64,000 bases of DNA, from positions 1-64,000 of the forward strand of contig NZ_JAVMKF010000268.1 in NCBI RefSeq assembly GCF_031732815.1, written 5' to 3'. A model generated the notes under the pieces. It did no database searches. It worked only from the letters and a program-made list of their open reading frames with translations, and had not been told where the DNA came from. The DNA comes from Accumulibacter sp031732815 (GTDB lineage Bacteria; Pseudomonadota; Gammaproteobacteria; Burkholderiales; Rhodocyclaceae). Position numbers and translations under genes: made by a program. Below, piece by piece: positions 35,811 through 51,100 of the stretch (position 1 is the first letter of the stretch; each line of letters starts with the position of its first letter).

Positions 35811-37037
35811 ATGCATAAACCGTTTGGACAAATCCCCTGGCCCAACCCCGTTGCTGCATCCAACGTTGCTGACGCGGCGCGCCATGTTGAAAGCTCGCTG
35901 GATGACGACCCCGATCCCGATGTCCACCCTGGCTCCGATCGGTTCCCCCGGCCGGGATTAGATATCCCGAGCGCCGATGACTCTCAAGAGGTGGTTGATG
36001 AAGTCGACCCCGCGTCTCTACCGGTTAGTCAGGGACAAGACGAGGAAAGTCATGAAGGCGCTGCCGGCGGAGTCGTCGAGGGGGGCGTCGAGTACTTGGC
36101 CTTTTACAAGTCTTTCCGGGATGTCATGAGGGCTCCGGCGCGCAAACGGTGGGGCATTTTCTTCATCAAGAAGCGCTGTTTTGCTTTGGCCACCGACATG
36201 AGCTTCAGCACCGGGGAGTCATTCGCCGATTGCCTAGACGCCCTGGCGGCATTTCTGTACACGCACGAGCTGTATCACTACCGGTTCGATGCCCACTGCC
36301 TTCAGATGGAAGCAACCGGCGGGTTACCGGTGTACAGGCCATACCGTAGGCTGGTCGCGAAACGGCCGATCAACGAATGGCATGAGGAGTCGATCGCCAA
36401 TTTCTACGGCCTGAAAGCGGTTCAGCCGAGCCCCAGATTTCCCTACCCTCAGCCCGTATACGACTACTTGTGGGACCTGGTGGCTAACAGCCCGGGCGCA
36501 TACGCCGGAGGCATAGACAAGCAGCAGAGGTCCCGAAAGGAACACATGGTTCAGCAGGCCAGCGCAGCGTTTGGGAACGCTGGTCCGACCGTTTGGCAGG
36601 ATCTGGTCAAGTCGACCATTCGCACCGGAATGGGCCTCTCAAAGCCACGCGAATCCACACTGAGCTCCTACTTGCACCTGGACAATTGCCCGGTTTACTG
36701 GATCGACTGGGTCAAAGGTGGAAAGAGTGTTTTGGTGCCATACGCGGCGTCCGTTGCTGAGATCAACAACGATTTCATCAGGCGGTATCTAGCAGGGGTT
36801 CAGGACCACCACAGCGATCACAGCTACTACCGGATCGACAACGGGGAGAAGGTTAAGCTGCCAAATCCGCACCGCGCTGATCTGACCAATCGCGAGTTCC
36901 ACAACATCATCGGCAAGGCCGGGATGACCAGCCCTCAGTTCTACAAAGAGAGGGATCGAACGTCTGTTTGGCGAAAAGGTGTCCCTCGCAGCCCGGTGCT
37001 GCCGCCGCGTTTTCCATCGAAGGGTGGAGCGAGTTAG
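35811..37037 (+). CDS. HExxH metallopeptidase-like protein with a HicA-like C-terminal part
   Basis: This 408-residue protein starts at an ATG after GAGGT. An acidic, disordered-looking leader spans about 1-85. A zinc-peptidase signature HELYH lies at 152-156, with 'WHEESIANFYGL' about 36 residues later, where E192 or E193 could be the third ligand. Residues about 330-385 ('DHSYYRIDNGEKVKLPNPH', then 'LTNREFHNIIGKAGM') resemble the core of HicA-type RNA-binding toxins: a His strand, a Pro-His turn and a final helix. A peptidase fused to a HicA-like domain would be unusual. It is the last gene of the cassette. Both domain calls are from motif reading. Confidence 0.6.
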   Translation: MHKPFGQIPWPNPVAASNVADAARHVESSLDDDPDPDVHPGSDRFPRPGLDIPSADDSQEVVDEVDPASLPVSQGQDEESHEGAAGGVVEGGVEYLAFYKSFRDVMRAPARKRWGIFFIKKRCFALATDMSFSTGESFADCLDALAAFLYTHELYHYRFDAHCLQMEATGGLPVYRPYRRLVAKRPINEWHEESIANFYGLKAVQPSPRFPYPQPVYDYLWDLVANSPGAYAGGIDKQQRSRKEHMVQQASAAFGNAGPTVWQDLVKSTIRTGMGLSKPRESTLSSYLHLDNCPVYWIDWVKGGKSVLVPYAASVAEINNDFIRRYLAGVQDHHSDHSYYRIDNGEKVKLPNPHRADLTNREFHNIIGKAGMTSPQFYKERDRTSVWRKGVPRSPVLPPRFPSKGGAS

Positions 37038-37209
37038 AGGCGTTTGGGTCTAGATGAATGCATGTCGGGGCATGGTGGGAACAGCGCGGGGAACGGAATC
37101 CTTACTCCATGTCGCGCGGAATCCCTCCCGCCTTCGCCCTGTGGTGCAGGCCTGCGGGAGGACCGTCCGCTCCAGTGCTATACTCCACCACCACCATCAA
37201 TTGGATCGA

Positions 37210-37237
37210 CGCCCAACCCTTCCCGGTTGGGCGTTTT
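37210..37237 (+). terminator. Rho-independent terminator after the cassette
   Basis: CGCCCAACC (37210-37218) pairs perfectly with GGTTGGGCG (37225-37233) around a six-base loop, followed by TTTT. It lies about 170 nt after the HExxH gene and would end the cassette transcript. A TATACT at 37179-37184 just upstream could instead make it the end of a very short separate transcript. Confidence 0.75.
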
Positions 37238-37271
37238 CACGTTCGTTGTTTTCACGTCCAATTTCACGTCC
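37235..37271. repeat. Three TTTCACGTYC direct repeats
   Basis: TTTCACGTTC (37235-37244), TTTCACGTCC (37250-37259) and TTTCACGTCC (37262-37271) occur at 15 and 12 nt spacing, directly after the terminator. They lie at the junction between the mobile-looking region and the housekeeping porin/trp block. They could be protein-binding iterons or relics of an attachment site; nothing further supports either. Confidence 0.35.
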
Positions 37272-37748
37272 CCACGCGCAACGCGCGGTTCGCGCGCATT
37301 CTGCCTGTCCCGGGAAGTGCTGAGAATGGGTGCCCGTGGTGACGGGCTCTGCCGGTCCCGGTTTCATTCGCCATGTTCAGCCGGCCAGCAGGATGGGCTC
37401 GCGGAATCAATTGGCTGCGTGCCATGAAATGAGCGAGTGGCAGACCCGGCGCGCCATTTCCAATGCAGTTCGGAGAGACAGTCTGCCTGCTCGATCAGGA
37501 AGTGGCGGTCGAGCTGCAACACCGTGATCTGTCGGGCCTTGCCGCCAAAGTGCGCGCGTTGCGCACCCGTCGGCAGGTGACGCAGCTTTCGCCGGTTGCC
37601 TGGTTGCCGCTTGTCGTCTGTCGAACAGGCATGCCAGGCGAGGAAGATTCACCGCCTGACGATGTAGGGCGACGCGCTCTGCTGCCGTCCGACTTTCAGA
37701 ACCTCTTCCGTGCTACTTCGGCTTTCCGGGGGCAGGACATTGGGGGCG
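37272..37748. other. Non-coding stretch between the cassette and the porin
   Basis: About 480 nt with no credible gene. Short open frames exist on both strands but lack Shine-Dalgarno sequences, have unnatural composition and match nothing I recognise. No tRNA or tmRNA is seen. Likely a boundary between acquired and ancestral chromosome. Confidence 0.5.
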
Positions 37749-37776
37749 AAAAAAAACGGGCGCCTGAGCGCCCGTT
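37749..37776 (-). terminator. Rho-independent terminator of the porin gene
   Basis: On the - strand AACGGGCGC (37776-37768), a four-base loop, and GCGCCCGTT (37763-37755) form a perfect nine-base-pair stem. A run of T follows (A at 37749-37756 on the + strand). It lies 21 nt after the porin stop codon. Confidence 0.9.
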
Positions 37777-37796
37777 TCTCTGATTTGCCAATTGGC

Positions 37797-38897
37797 TCAG
37801 AAGGTGTGACGGATACCGGCGGTAAACGTGTGGTTCTTGCGGTCGACCGCGCCGATGGTGCCGGTCAGGCCAGCCGGAGCGGCGCCAACGGTGTCGTCGC
37901 CGTTCTTGGTGTAAACGTAACCGGTGTACAGCGTCGTGCGCTTCGACAGGCCGTGCGAGAAGGCCACAGCGGCAGCCTTGGACTTGCCGTTCAACTGGAG
38001 GCCCTTGTTGCCTTGGTCGAAGTCAAGTTCGGCGTAGCCCAGGTGAATGGCGCTCGACGACATGACCGGGATCACCGCGCCAACCGACCACGTGCTGTTG
38101 TCGTTGTTGGTGAAGGTGTTCTTGTCGTTCTGGTCCTGGTAGCTGGCCATCAGCTTGGCGAACTTGAGGTCGAGCGTGGCGCCGACATACCATTCGTTGA
38201 TGTCCTTGCCGTTGGCAGCGACGACGTTCTGGCGTACTTGATAGACACCGTCGATGTTGAACATGCCGGCCGAGAAGTTGGCGCCGACGCCCCAACGACC
38301 GTTGTCGCTGGTGCTGACGAAGCGGTCGTTACCCGCGTTTTCGCCAAAGCCATAGATCGCCTTGCCGGTGAAGCCGCCCCAGTTCGGGGTGGTGTAGGTC
38401 ACGGCGTTGTTCCAGCGTGCGTTGCTGTTCGGCGTGATCGTGTTGTTGCCGGCGGTCGAGGTGGTCAGGAACGATTGCGGAGCAAATGCGGCGCCGCCGA
38501 AGGCGTCGTTTCTCGCGGTGGCGTCATAGCCGGGAGCATACTGACGGCCGAGGGCGACCGTACCCAGCGCGTTGCTGGACAGACCGACGAACTGCTGGCG
38601 GGCCAGCGCGGTGCCGACGCCCGCGTTGCTGTCGATGCTCAGGCCGTATTCAAGCTGGAAGATGGCTTTCAGGCCGTTACCCAGCGCTTCTTCACCCTTG
38701 AAACCGAGACGCGAACCGCTCAGCAGGCCGGATTCGATGCCGCTGAACTTGTTGGTGCCACCGCCGACGACATTGGCCTTGCCCCAGCTATAGACATAGC
38801 CCGCGTCGGCAATGCCATACATCGTGACATTGGTCTGAGCAAAAGCAGCGCCGGAAGCTACGCTGGCGACTGCCAGTGCGATGAGTTTCTTTTGCAT
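37797..38897 (-). CDS. Outer-membrane porin (Gram-negative porin family)
   Basis: This 366-residue protein has a signal peptide of about 20 residues (MQKKLIALAVASVASGAAFA), cleaved before QTNVTMYG. The mature protein is a 16-stranded-type beta-barrel porin: 'NVTMYGIADAGYVYSW' as first strand, 'GSRLGFKGEEALGNGLKAIF', 'RQQFVGLSSNALGTVALGRQ', and a C-terminal 'AGIRHTF' ending in Phe, needed for outer-membrane assembly. It forms a trimeric diffusion channel for small solutes. An AGGAGA Shine-Dalgarno lies in front of the ATG, and a strong terminator follows. This porin type is typical of Betaproteobacteria and marks ordinary chromosome. Confidence 0.92.
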   Translation of the reverse strand: MQKKLIALAVASVASGAAFAQTNVTMYGIADAGYVYSWGKANVVGGGTNKFSGIESGLLSGSRLGFKGEEALGNGLKAIFQLEYGLSIDSNAGVGTALARQQFVGLSSNALGTVALGRQYAPGYDATARNDAFGGAAFAPQSFLTTSTAGNNTITPNSNARWNNAVTYTTPNWGGFTGKAIYGFGENAGNDRFVSTSDNGRWGVGANFSAGMFNIDGVYQVRQNVVAANGKDINEWYVGATLDLKFAKLMASYQDQNDKNTFTNNDNSTWSVGAVIPVMSSSAIHLGYAELDFDQGNKGLQLNGKSKAAAVAFSHGLSKRTTLYTGYVYTKNGDDTVGAAPAGLTGTIGAVDRKNHTFTAGIRHTF

Positions 38898-39079
38898 TGT
38901 GAATCTCCTCTAGGTTTGAGATCGATGAAGCCACCTGCCGCTCCACCAAACTGGACCTCTCGAAAAGACGAGAAGTTGGGCGGATTCTGGCAAAGGCGCC
39001 AGATTGCAGCAAGTTCCCTGATCGCTTTCGCTGGTGGTGGCGCAGCGATTGTTGGTTTTCTGCAACAGGCCCGTCGAAC

Positions 39080-39868
39080 TCAGGCGAAGAGTTCCGCCAG
39101 GGCTTTGCCGGGCTCGTCGGCGCGCATGAAGGCCTCGCCGACGAGAAAGGCGTTGACCCCATGGCCGCGCAGCAAGCTGACGTCGGCGGCGGCAAGGATG
39201 CCGCTTTCGGCGACGACGATCCGCTCGGCCGGAACGTCGACCGAGAGCGCGAGCGTCGTCTGCAGGCTGACCTCGAAGCTGCGCAGGTTGCGGTTGTTGA
39301 TGCCGATCAGCGGTGTCGCCAGGGCGAGAGCGAGCTCGAGTTCGCTCCGGTCATGCACCTCAACGAGTACCGACATGCCGTAGGCCTCGGCAATCTGCTC
39401 GAAATGGCGCATCGTCGGCAGGTCGAGTGCGGCGACGATGAGCAGAATGGCGTCGGCGCCCATCGCGCGCGCTTCGTGGACCTGATACTCGTCGATGAGA
39501 AAGTCCTTGCGCAGCACGGGCAGCGTGCAAGCGGCCCGGGCGAGCTGCAGCGCTGCTGGCGAACCCTGGAAGAACTGCCTGTCGGTGAGCACGGAGAGGC
39601 ACGCGGCGCCGTGCTCCTGGTAGTCGGCAGCGATCGCCGCCGGTTGGAAATCGGCACGCAGGATTCCCTTCGACGGGCTGGCCCGCTTGATTTCGGCGAT
39701 CACCGCCGGCTGGCCGGCGGCGATCCGTCGGCGCAAGGCGCCGGCGAAATCACGCGGCCGGTCCTGTGCTTGCGCCGCGGCACACACCTCGGCGAGGCTG
39801 ATCGTGGCGACGCTGGCGGCCAGCTCGTCGCGTTTGACGGCAAGAATACGTTGCAGGATGTCGCTCAT
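39080..39868 (-). CDS. trpC: Indole-3-glycerol-phosphate synthase
   Basis: The start is the ATG at 39868 (MSDILQRILAVKRDEL), giving 262 residues, the normal length; a longer in-frame extension upstream is low-complexity and without homology signs. It is a TIM barrel with 'AVIAEIKRASPSKG', 'LSVLTDRQFFQG', 'VLRKDFLIDEYQ', 'PLIGINNRNLRSFEVSL' and 'VAESGI', all diagnostic. The enzyme closes the indole ring in tryptophan synthesis. It follows trpD by 70 nt on the - strand, in the order trpG-trpD-trpC. Confidence 0.95.
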   Translation of the reverse strand: MSDILQRILAVKRDELAASVATISLAEVCAAAQAQDRPRDFAGALRRRIAAGQPAVIAEIKRASPSKGILRADFQPAAIAADYQEHGAACLSVLTDRQFFQGSPAALQLARAACTLPVLRKDFLIDEYQVHEARAMGADAILLIVAALDLPTMRHFEQIAEAYGMSVLVEVHDRSELELALALATPLIGINNRNLRSFEVSLQTTLALSVDVPAERIVVAESGILAAADVSLLRGHGVNAFLVGEAFMRADEPGKALAELFA

Positions 39869-39938
39869 GGGTGACTCGCGGCTCGGCGGCCGGCAGCCGC
39901 ACGGGTGTGCTCGGGGTGGGTTGCCTGGTACGCCTGGT

Positions 39939-40964
39939 TCAGGCGGCGAAGCGTCGCGAGAAAGCGACGAACGCGTCGACCTTCGCCCGCGCGGCACCGC
40001 TGGCGATCGCTTCGAACGCCGCGTCTACGCCATCGGCCAGCGAAGGTGCCAGGCCGCCGACGTAGATGCTCGCTCCCGCGTTCAGGGCGACGATGTCGCG
40101 CGCAGCTCCGGCGCGGTTTTCCAGCGCAGCCAGCAGCATCGCTTTCGATTCTTCGACGGTCGCCGCGCGCAGCACGCGCGGGTCATGTACAGGCAGATTG
40201 AACTGCTCGGGATGAATCGAGTACTCGTCGACGCGCCCGTTCTTCAATTCGCCGACCAGCGTCTCACCAGAGATCGAGATCTCGTCGAGTCCTTCGCGGC
40301 CGAACAGGGTCAGCGCGTGCGTGCTGCCCAGTCGCTGCAGGACGCGCACCTGGATGCCGACGAGGTCGGGATGGAAGACGCCGAGCACCTGCCTGCCGGC
40401 GCCGGCCGGGTTGGTCAGCGGGCCGAGGATGTTGAACAGGGTGCGCACGCCGAGCTCGCGGCGGACCGGTGCTGCGTGCTTCATTGCGCTGTGGTGGTTC
40501 GGCGCGAACATGAAGCCGACGCCGACCTCGTCGACGCTTTGCGCGACTTGCTGCGGTGTCAGATTGATGTTGGCGCCGAGCGCTTCGAGGACGTCGGCGC
40601 TGCCCGATTGCGAGGAAACCGATCGCCCGCCGTGCTTGGCGACGCGTACTCCGGCGGCCGCGCCAACGAACATCGCGGCGGTCGAAATATTGAAGGTCTG
40701 CGCGCCGTCGCCGCCGGTGCCGCAGGTATCGACGAGGTGCGTGCGGTCGCCGACCTCGACCTTGGTCGACAGTTCGCGCATCACCTGAGCTGCGGCCGAA
40801 ATCTCGCCTATCGTTTCTTTCTTGACGCGCAGCCCGACAATGATGGCGGCGATCATCAGCGGACTGACTTCGCCACCCATGATCTGGCGCATCAGCGCGA
40901 CCATTTCGTCGTGGAAGATTTCGCGGTGTTCGATGACCCGCGTCAGCGCGTCCTGTGGTTTCAT
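39939..40964 (-). CDS. trpD: Anthranilate phosphoribosyltransferase
   Basis: This 341-residue protein is full length. The PRPP-binding loop 'DTCGTGGDGAQTFNIST' is present, as is 'VAKHGGRSVSSQSGSADVLE', a slight variant of the usual KHGNR.VSS.SGSAD motif. 'NILGPLTNPAGA' and 'GREGLDEIS' complete the family pattern. It transfers phosphoribose to anthranilate, the second step of the tryptophan branch. Its start overlaps the end of trpG by four bases, so the two are coupled. Confidence 0.95.
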   Translation of the reverse strand: MKPQDALTRVIEHREIFHDEMVALMRQIMGGEVSPLMIAAIIVGLRVKKETIGEISAAAQVMRELSTKVEVGDRTHLVDTCGTGGDGAQTFNISTAAMFVGAAAGVRVAKHGGRSVSSQSGSADVLEALGANINLTPQQVAQSVDEVGVGFMFAPNHHSAMKHAAPVRRELGVRTLFNILGPLTNPAGAGRQVLGVFHPDLVGIQVRVLQRLGSTHALTLFGREGLDEISISGETLVGELKNGRVDEYSIHPEQFNLPVHDPRVLRAATVEESKAMLLAALENRAGAARDIVALNAGASIYVGGLAPSLADGVDAAFEAIASGAARAKVDAFVAFSRRFAA

Positions 40965-41533
40965 CTCTGGTGTTCCTCGAGAAAGTTGGCGAGCAACTGG
41001 TGACCGTTTTCGGTCAGGATCGACTCGGGATGGAACTGCACGCCCTCGACGGCCAGCGTCCGATGCCGCAAGCCCATGATCTCGCCATCGTCGGTCCAGG
41101 CGGTGATCTCCAGGCAGTCCGGCAAGGAAGAACGCTCGACGGCGAGCGAATGATAGCGCGTGCAGCGCAGCGGGTCAGGCTGCCCGCGAAACACTCCCTG
41201 CCCGGTGTGGTGTACTGGCGATACCTTGCCGTGCATCAGCCGACGGGCGTGTACGACGCGACCGCCGAAAGCCTCGCCGATCGCCTGGTGGCCGAGACAG
41301 ACGCCGAGCAGCGGAAGCTTGCCGGCAAATTCCCGTATCGCCGCGAGCGAGATTCCTGCCTGGCCTGGCGAGCACGGACCCGGCGAAATGACCAGATACG
41401 CGGGATCGAGGCGGGCAATTCCGGCCAGGCTGATCGCATCGTTGCGAAATACCCTGACCTCTTGCCCGAGTGCGCCGAAGTACTGAACGAGGTTGTAGGT
41501 GAATGAGTCGTAGTTGTCGATCATCAGCAGCAT
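40961..41533 (-). CDS. trpG: Anthranilate synthase glutamine amidotransferase subunit
   Basis: The start is the ATG at 41533 (MLLMIDNYDSFTYNL), with GAGGA upstream, giving 190 residues. The class I amidotransferase triad is visible: Cys79 in 'GVCLGHQAIG' and His168/Glu170 in 'VQFHPESIL'. The oxyanion-loop motif 'ISPGPCSPGQAG' is also present. It supplies ammonia to TrpE, and in many bacteria also to PabB for folate. The partner trpE is not in this window; upstream of trpG the sequence runs into the divergent capsule locus. Confidence 0.94.
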   Translation of the reverse strand: MLLMIDNYDSFTYNLVQYFGALGQEVRVFRNDAISLAGIARLDPAYLVISPGPCSPGQAGISLAAIREFAGKLPLLGVCLGHQAIGEAFGGRVVHARRLMHGKVSPVHHTGQGVFRGQPDPLRCTRYHSLAVERSSLPDCLEITAWTDDGEIMGLRHRTLAVEGVQFHPESILTENGHQLLANFLEEHQR

Positions 41534-42150
41534 GGCGCGGCTATCCTCTTGTTGCATAGGGCTGCGCCTCCAGATGATCGGGCTCGCTACGCGCTCGGAC
41601 ACCCGCTCTTCTTCTGCTATCCCGGCGCAGATGGTCTGGAACTGTACGCACGAAAGCTGCTATTGTCTCCCATATCGGCCGCGACTCAAACCTGGATCAA
41701 CGTTGCTCGGTCGCGCCGCGAGCCGCAAGCAGCGTTCGCTCGGCGTGCTCACGTGCGTCCAAGCCAGGCGAGGATCGGTGACTGGCGACTAAAGTTCAGG
41801 CGCTGTGCGCCGTTAGTGAATTGGGTGGAACAGAAGCGCTTTTAGCGACAATGGCTTGGGCGCGCGTCCCGGTGTTGATCCGGAAAAGGGAGGCCACGAA
41901 CCCCAGGCCGATGCCCTTGATTGCCATGAGCGCGCGATGACCAATCACCACTCTCGGGCATTGCTCTGGCAAGGGCGTGCCGGCGTTTGACGCGCAAGTG
42001 GGTTGTGGACACGACCACGACTTTGCCGCATGAATGACAGGGGTTTCCTTCGCAAATGATCGTTGGGTATCACAAGTCGAGCGGATGCAGACGCATTGAC
42101 TCCTTTTTCGTGTCTGGTGAGATGAGCCTGTCGCAGATGGAGGCTGACCG
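41534..42150. other. Divergent intergenic region between trpG and the polyketide synthase
   Basis: About 617 nt with no convincing gene. A - strand open frame ends at 41796 but overlaps the polyketide synthase start and has no homology signs. A TTGACT at 42096 lacks a matching -10 hexamer. The Shine-Dalgarno GGAGG at 42139-42143 serves the polyketide synthase. Promoters for both trpG and the capsule operon must lie here, but I cannot place them. Confidence 0.5.
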
Positions 42151-49742
<7,592 letters not shown>

Positions 49743-49746
<4 letters not shown>

Positions 49747-51074
49747 GCAAGCCCAGTCTCACCCAGAGAACCAAGAGCCAGCTGATCGACCGCATTCTCG
49801 GCCGGAAAGCCGGTTCCGGCGGCCTGGTGATCGCCATGCCGCAGGCACGCAAGACGGCGCATCCGTCGATTCCGGAAGCCTTCACGCGCTTCGACCGTCA
49901 CCCCGGCTACGAAAGAATGCTGGTGCCGAAGGCGGTCGCCGAACGCCGCGGCCTGGTCAATCCGTTTTTCCGCGTGCACGACGGCGTCGCCGGCGCAACG
50001 ACGCGCATCGACGGGCGCGAGTACCTCAACTTCTCGAACTACAACTACCTGGGGCTGGCCGGGCATCCGGCGGTCAATCGCGCGGCAAAGGATGCAATCG
50101 ACCGCTACGGAACGTCGGCCGCGGCCAGTCGGCTGGTCGCCGGCGAGCGCGCGGTGCAGCGCGAGCTGGAGGAGGCGCTGGCCAAACTGTACGAAGTCGA
50201 GGACTGCATCGTCTTCGTCAGCGGCCACGCGACCAACGTGAGCACCATCGGCTACCTGTTCGGGCCGAAGGATCTGGTGATTCACGACAGCCTGATCCAC
50301 AACAGCGTGCTCGACGGAATCCGGCTTTCCGGCGCCGCCCGGCGCTCGTTTCCGCACAACGACACGGCTTCGCTCGATCAGATCCTGGCCGAGATTCGCA
50401 GCCAGTTCGAGCGCGTCCTGGTCGTTGTCGAAGGCGTCTACAGCATGGACGGCGACGTTCCCGATCTGCCGGCGCTGATCGACATCAAGCGTCGGCACAA
50501 GGCTTTCCTGATGGTCGACGAAGCGCACTCGCTGGGCGTTCTCGGACAGACCGGGCGCGGCATCCGCGAGCACTTCGGCGTTGCCGGCAGCGCGGTCGAC
50601 ATCTGGATGGGTACGCTGAGCAAGACGCTTGCCGGCTGCGGTGGTTTCATCGCCGGCGAGCGGGCGTTGGTCGAGCACCTCAAGTACGCGGCGCCGGGCT
50701 TCGTCTACAGCGTCGGCATGTCGCCGCCGCTCGCCGCCGCTGCGCTGGAAGCGCTGCGCCTCATGCTGCGCGAACCCGAGCGCGTCGAGCGCTTGCGCGC
50801 GCGTACCGGGCAATTTCTCGGTCTGCTGCAGTCCCTGGCGATCAACACCGGCTTTGCGCAGGGGCATGCCGTCGTTCCGGTCATCGTCGGCAGCTCGCTG
50901 AAGGCGGCGACGCTGTCCAACCAGTTCTTCGAAGCCGGCATCAACGTGCAGCCGATCATCTATCCAGCGGTCGAAGAGAAGGCAGCGCGCTTGCGATTCT
51001 TCCTGTCGGCCATGCACAGCGAACAGCAGATACGGTTCGCTTTCGAGGTCACCCGGAGGTTGATGGAAAAGTGA
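49743..51074 (+). CDS. PLP-dependent alpha-oxoamine synthase (WcbT/BioF-like)
   Basis: This 443-residue protein overlaps the PKS stop (ATGA). It is a fold-type I PLP enzyme of the AONS/serine-palmitoyltransferase group: 'NFSNYNYLGLAGHP', 'YGTSAAASRLVAGER', 'FLMVDEAHSLGVLG' and 'GTLSKTLAGCGGF', with the PLP lysine at K294. About 60-70 residues precede the usual BioF start. Such enzymes join an amino acid and an acyl thioester with loss of CO2. Without a PKS thioesterase, the natural partner is the ACP-bound chain, giving an amino-ketone lipid. wcbT holds the equivalent place in the B. pseudomallei capsule locus. The exact substrate amino acid cannot be read from the sequence. Confidence 0.88.
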
Positions 51075-51100
51075 TCACGCTGTCCACCAGGAAAGTACCC

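Noticed and set aside
37180..37196. CTCCACCA-like sequence resembling a tRNA or tmRNA 3' end, as a possible att site
   Set aside because: No T-loop or acceptor stem precedes it; the sequence upstream cannot fold as a tRNA-like domain.
37463..37783. A 106-codon + strand open frame before the porin
   Set aside because: No Shine-Dalgarno, unnatural composition, and it runs through the porin terminator.
42096..42124. TTGACT as a -35 box for the capsule operon
   Set aside because: The -10 position at 16-18 nt spacing reads GAGATG-like sequence with no match to TATAAT.
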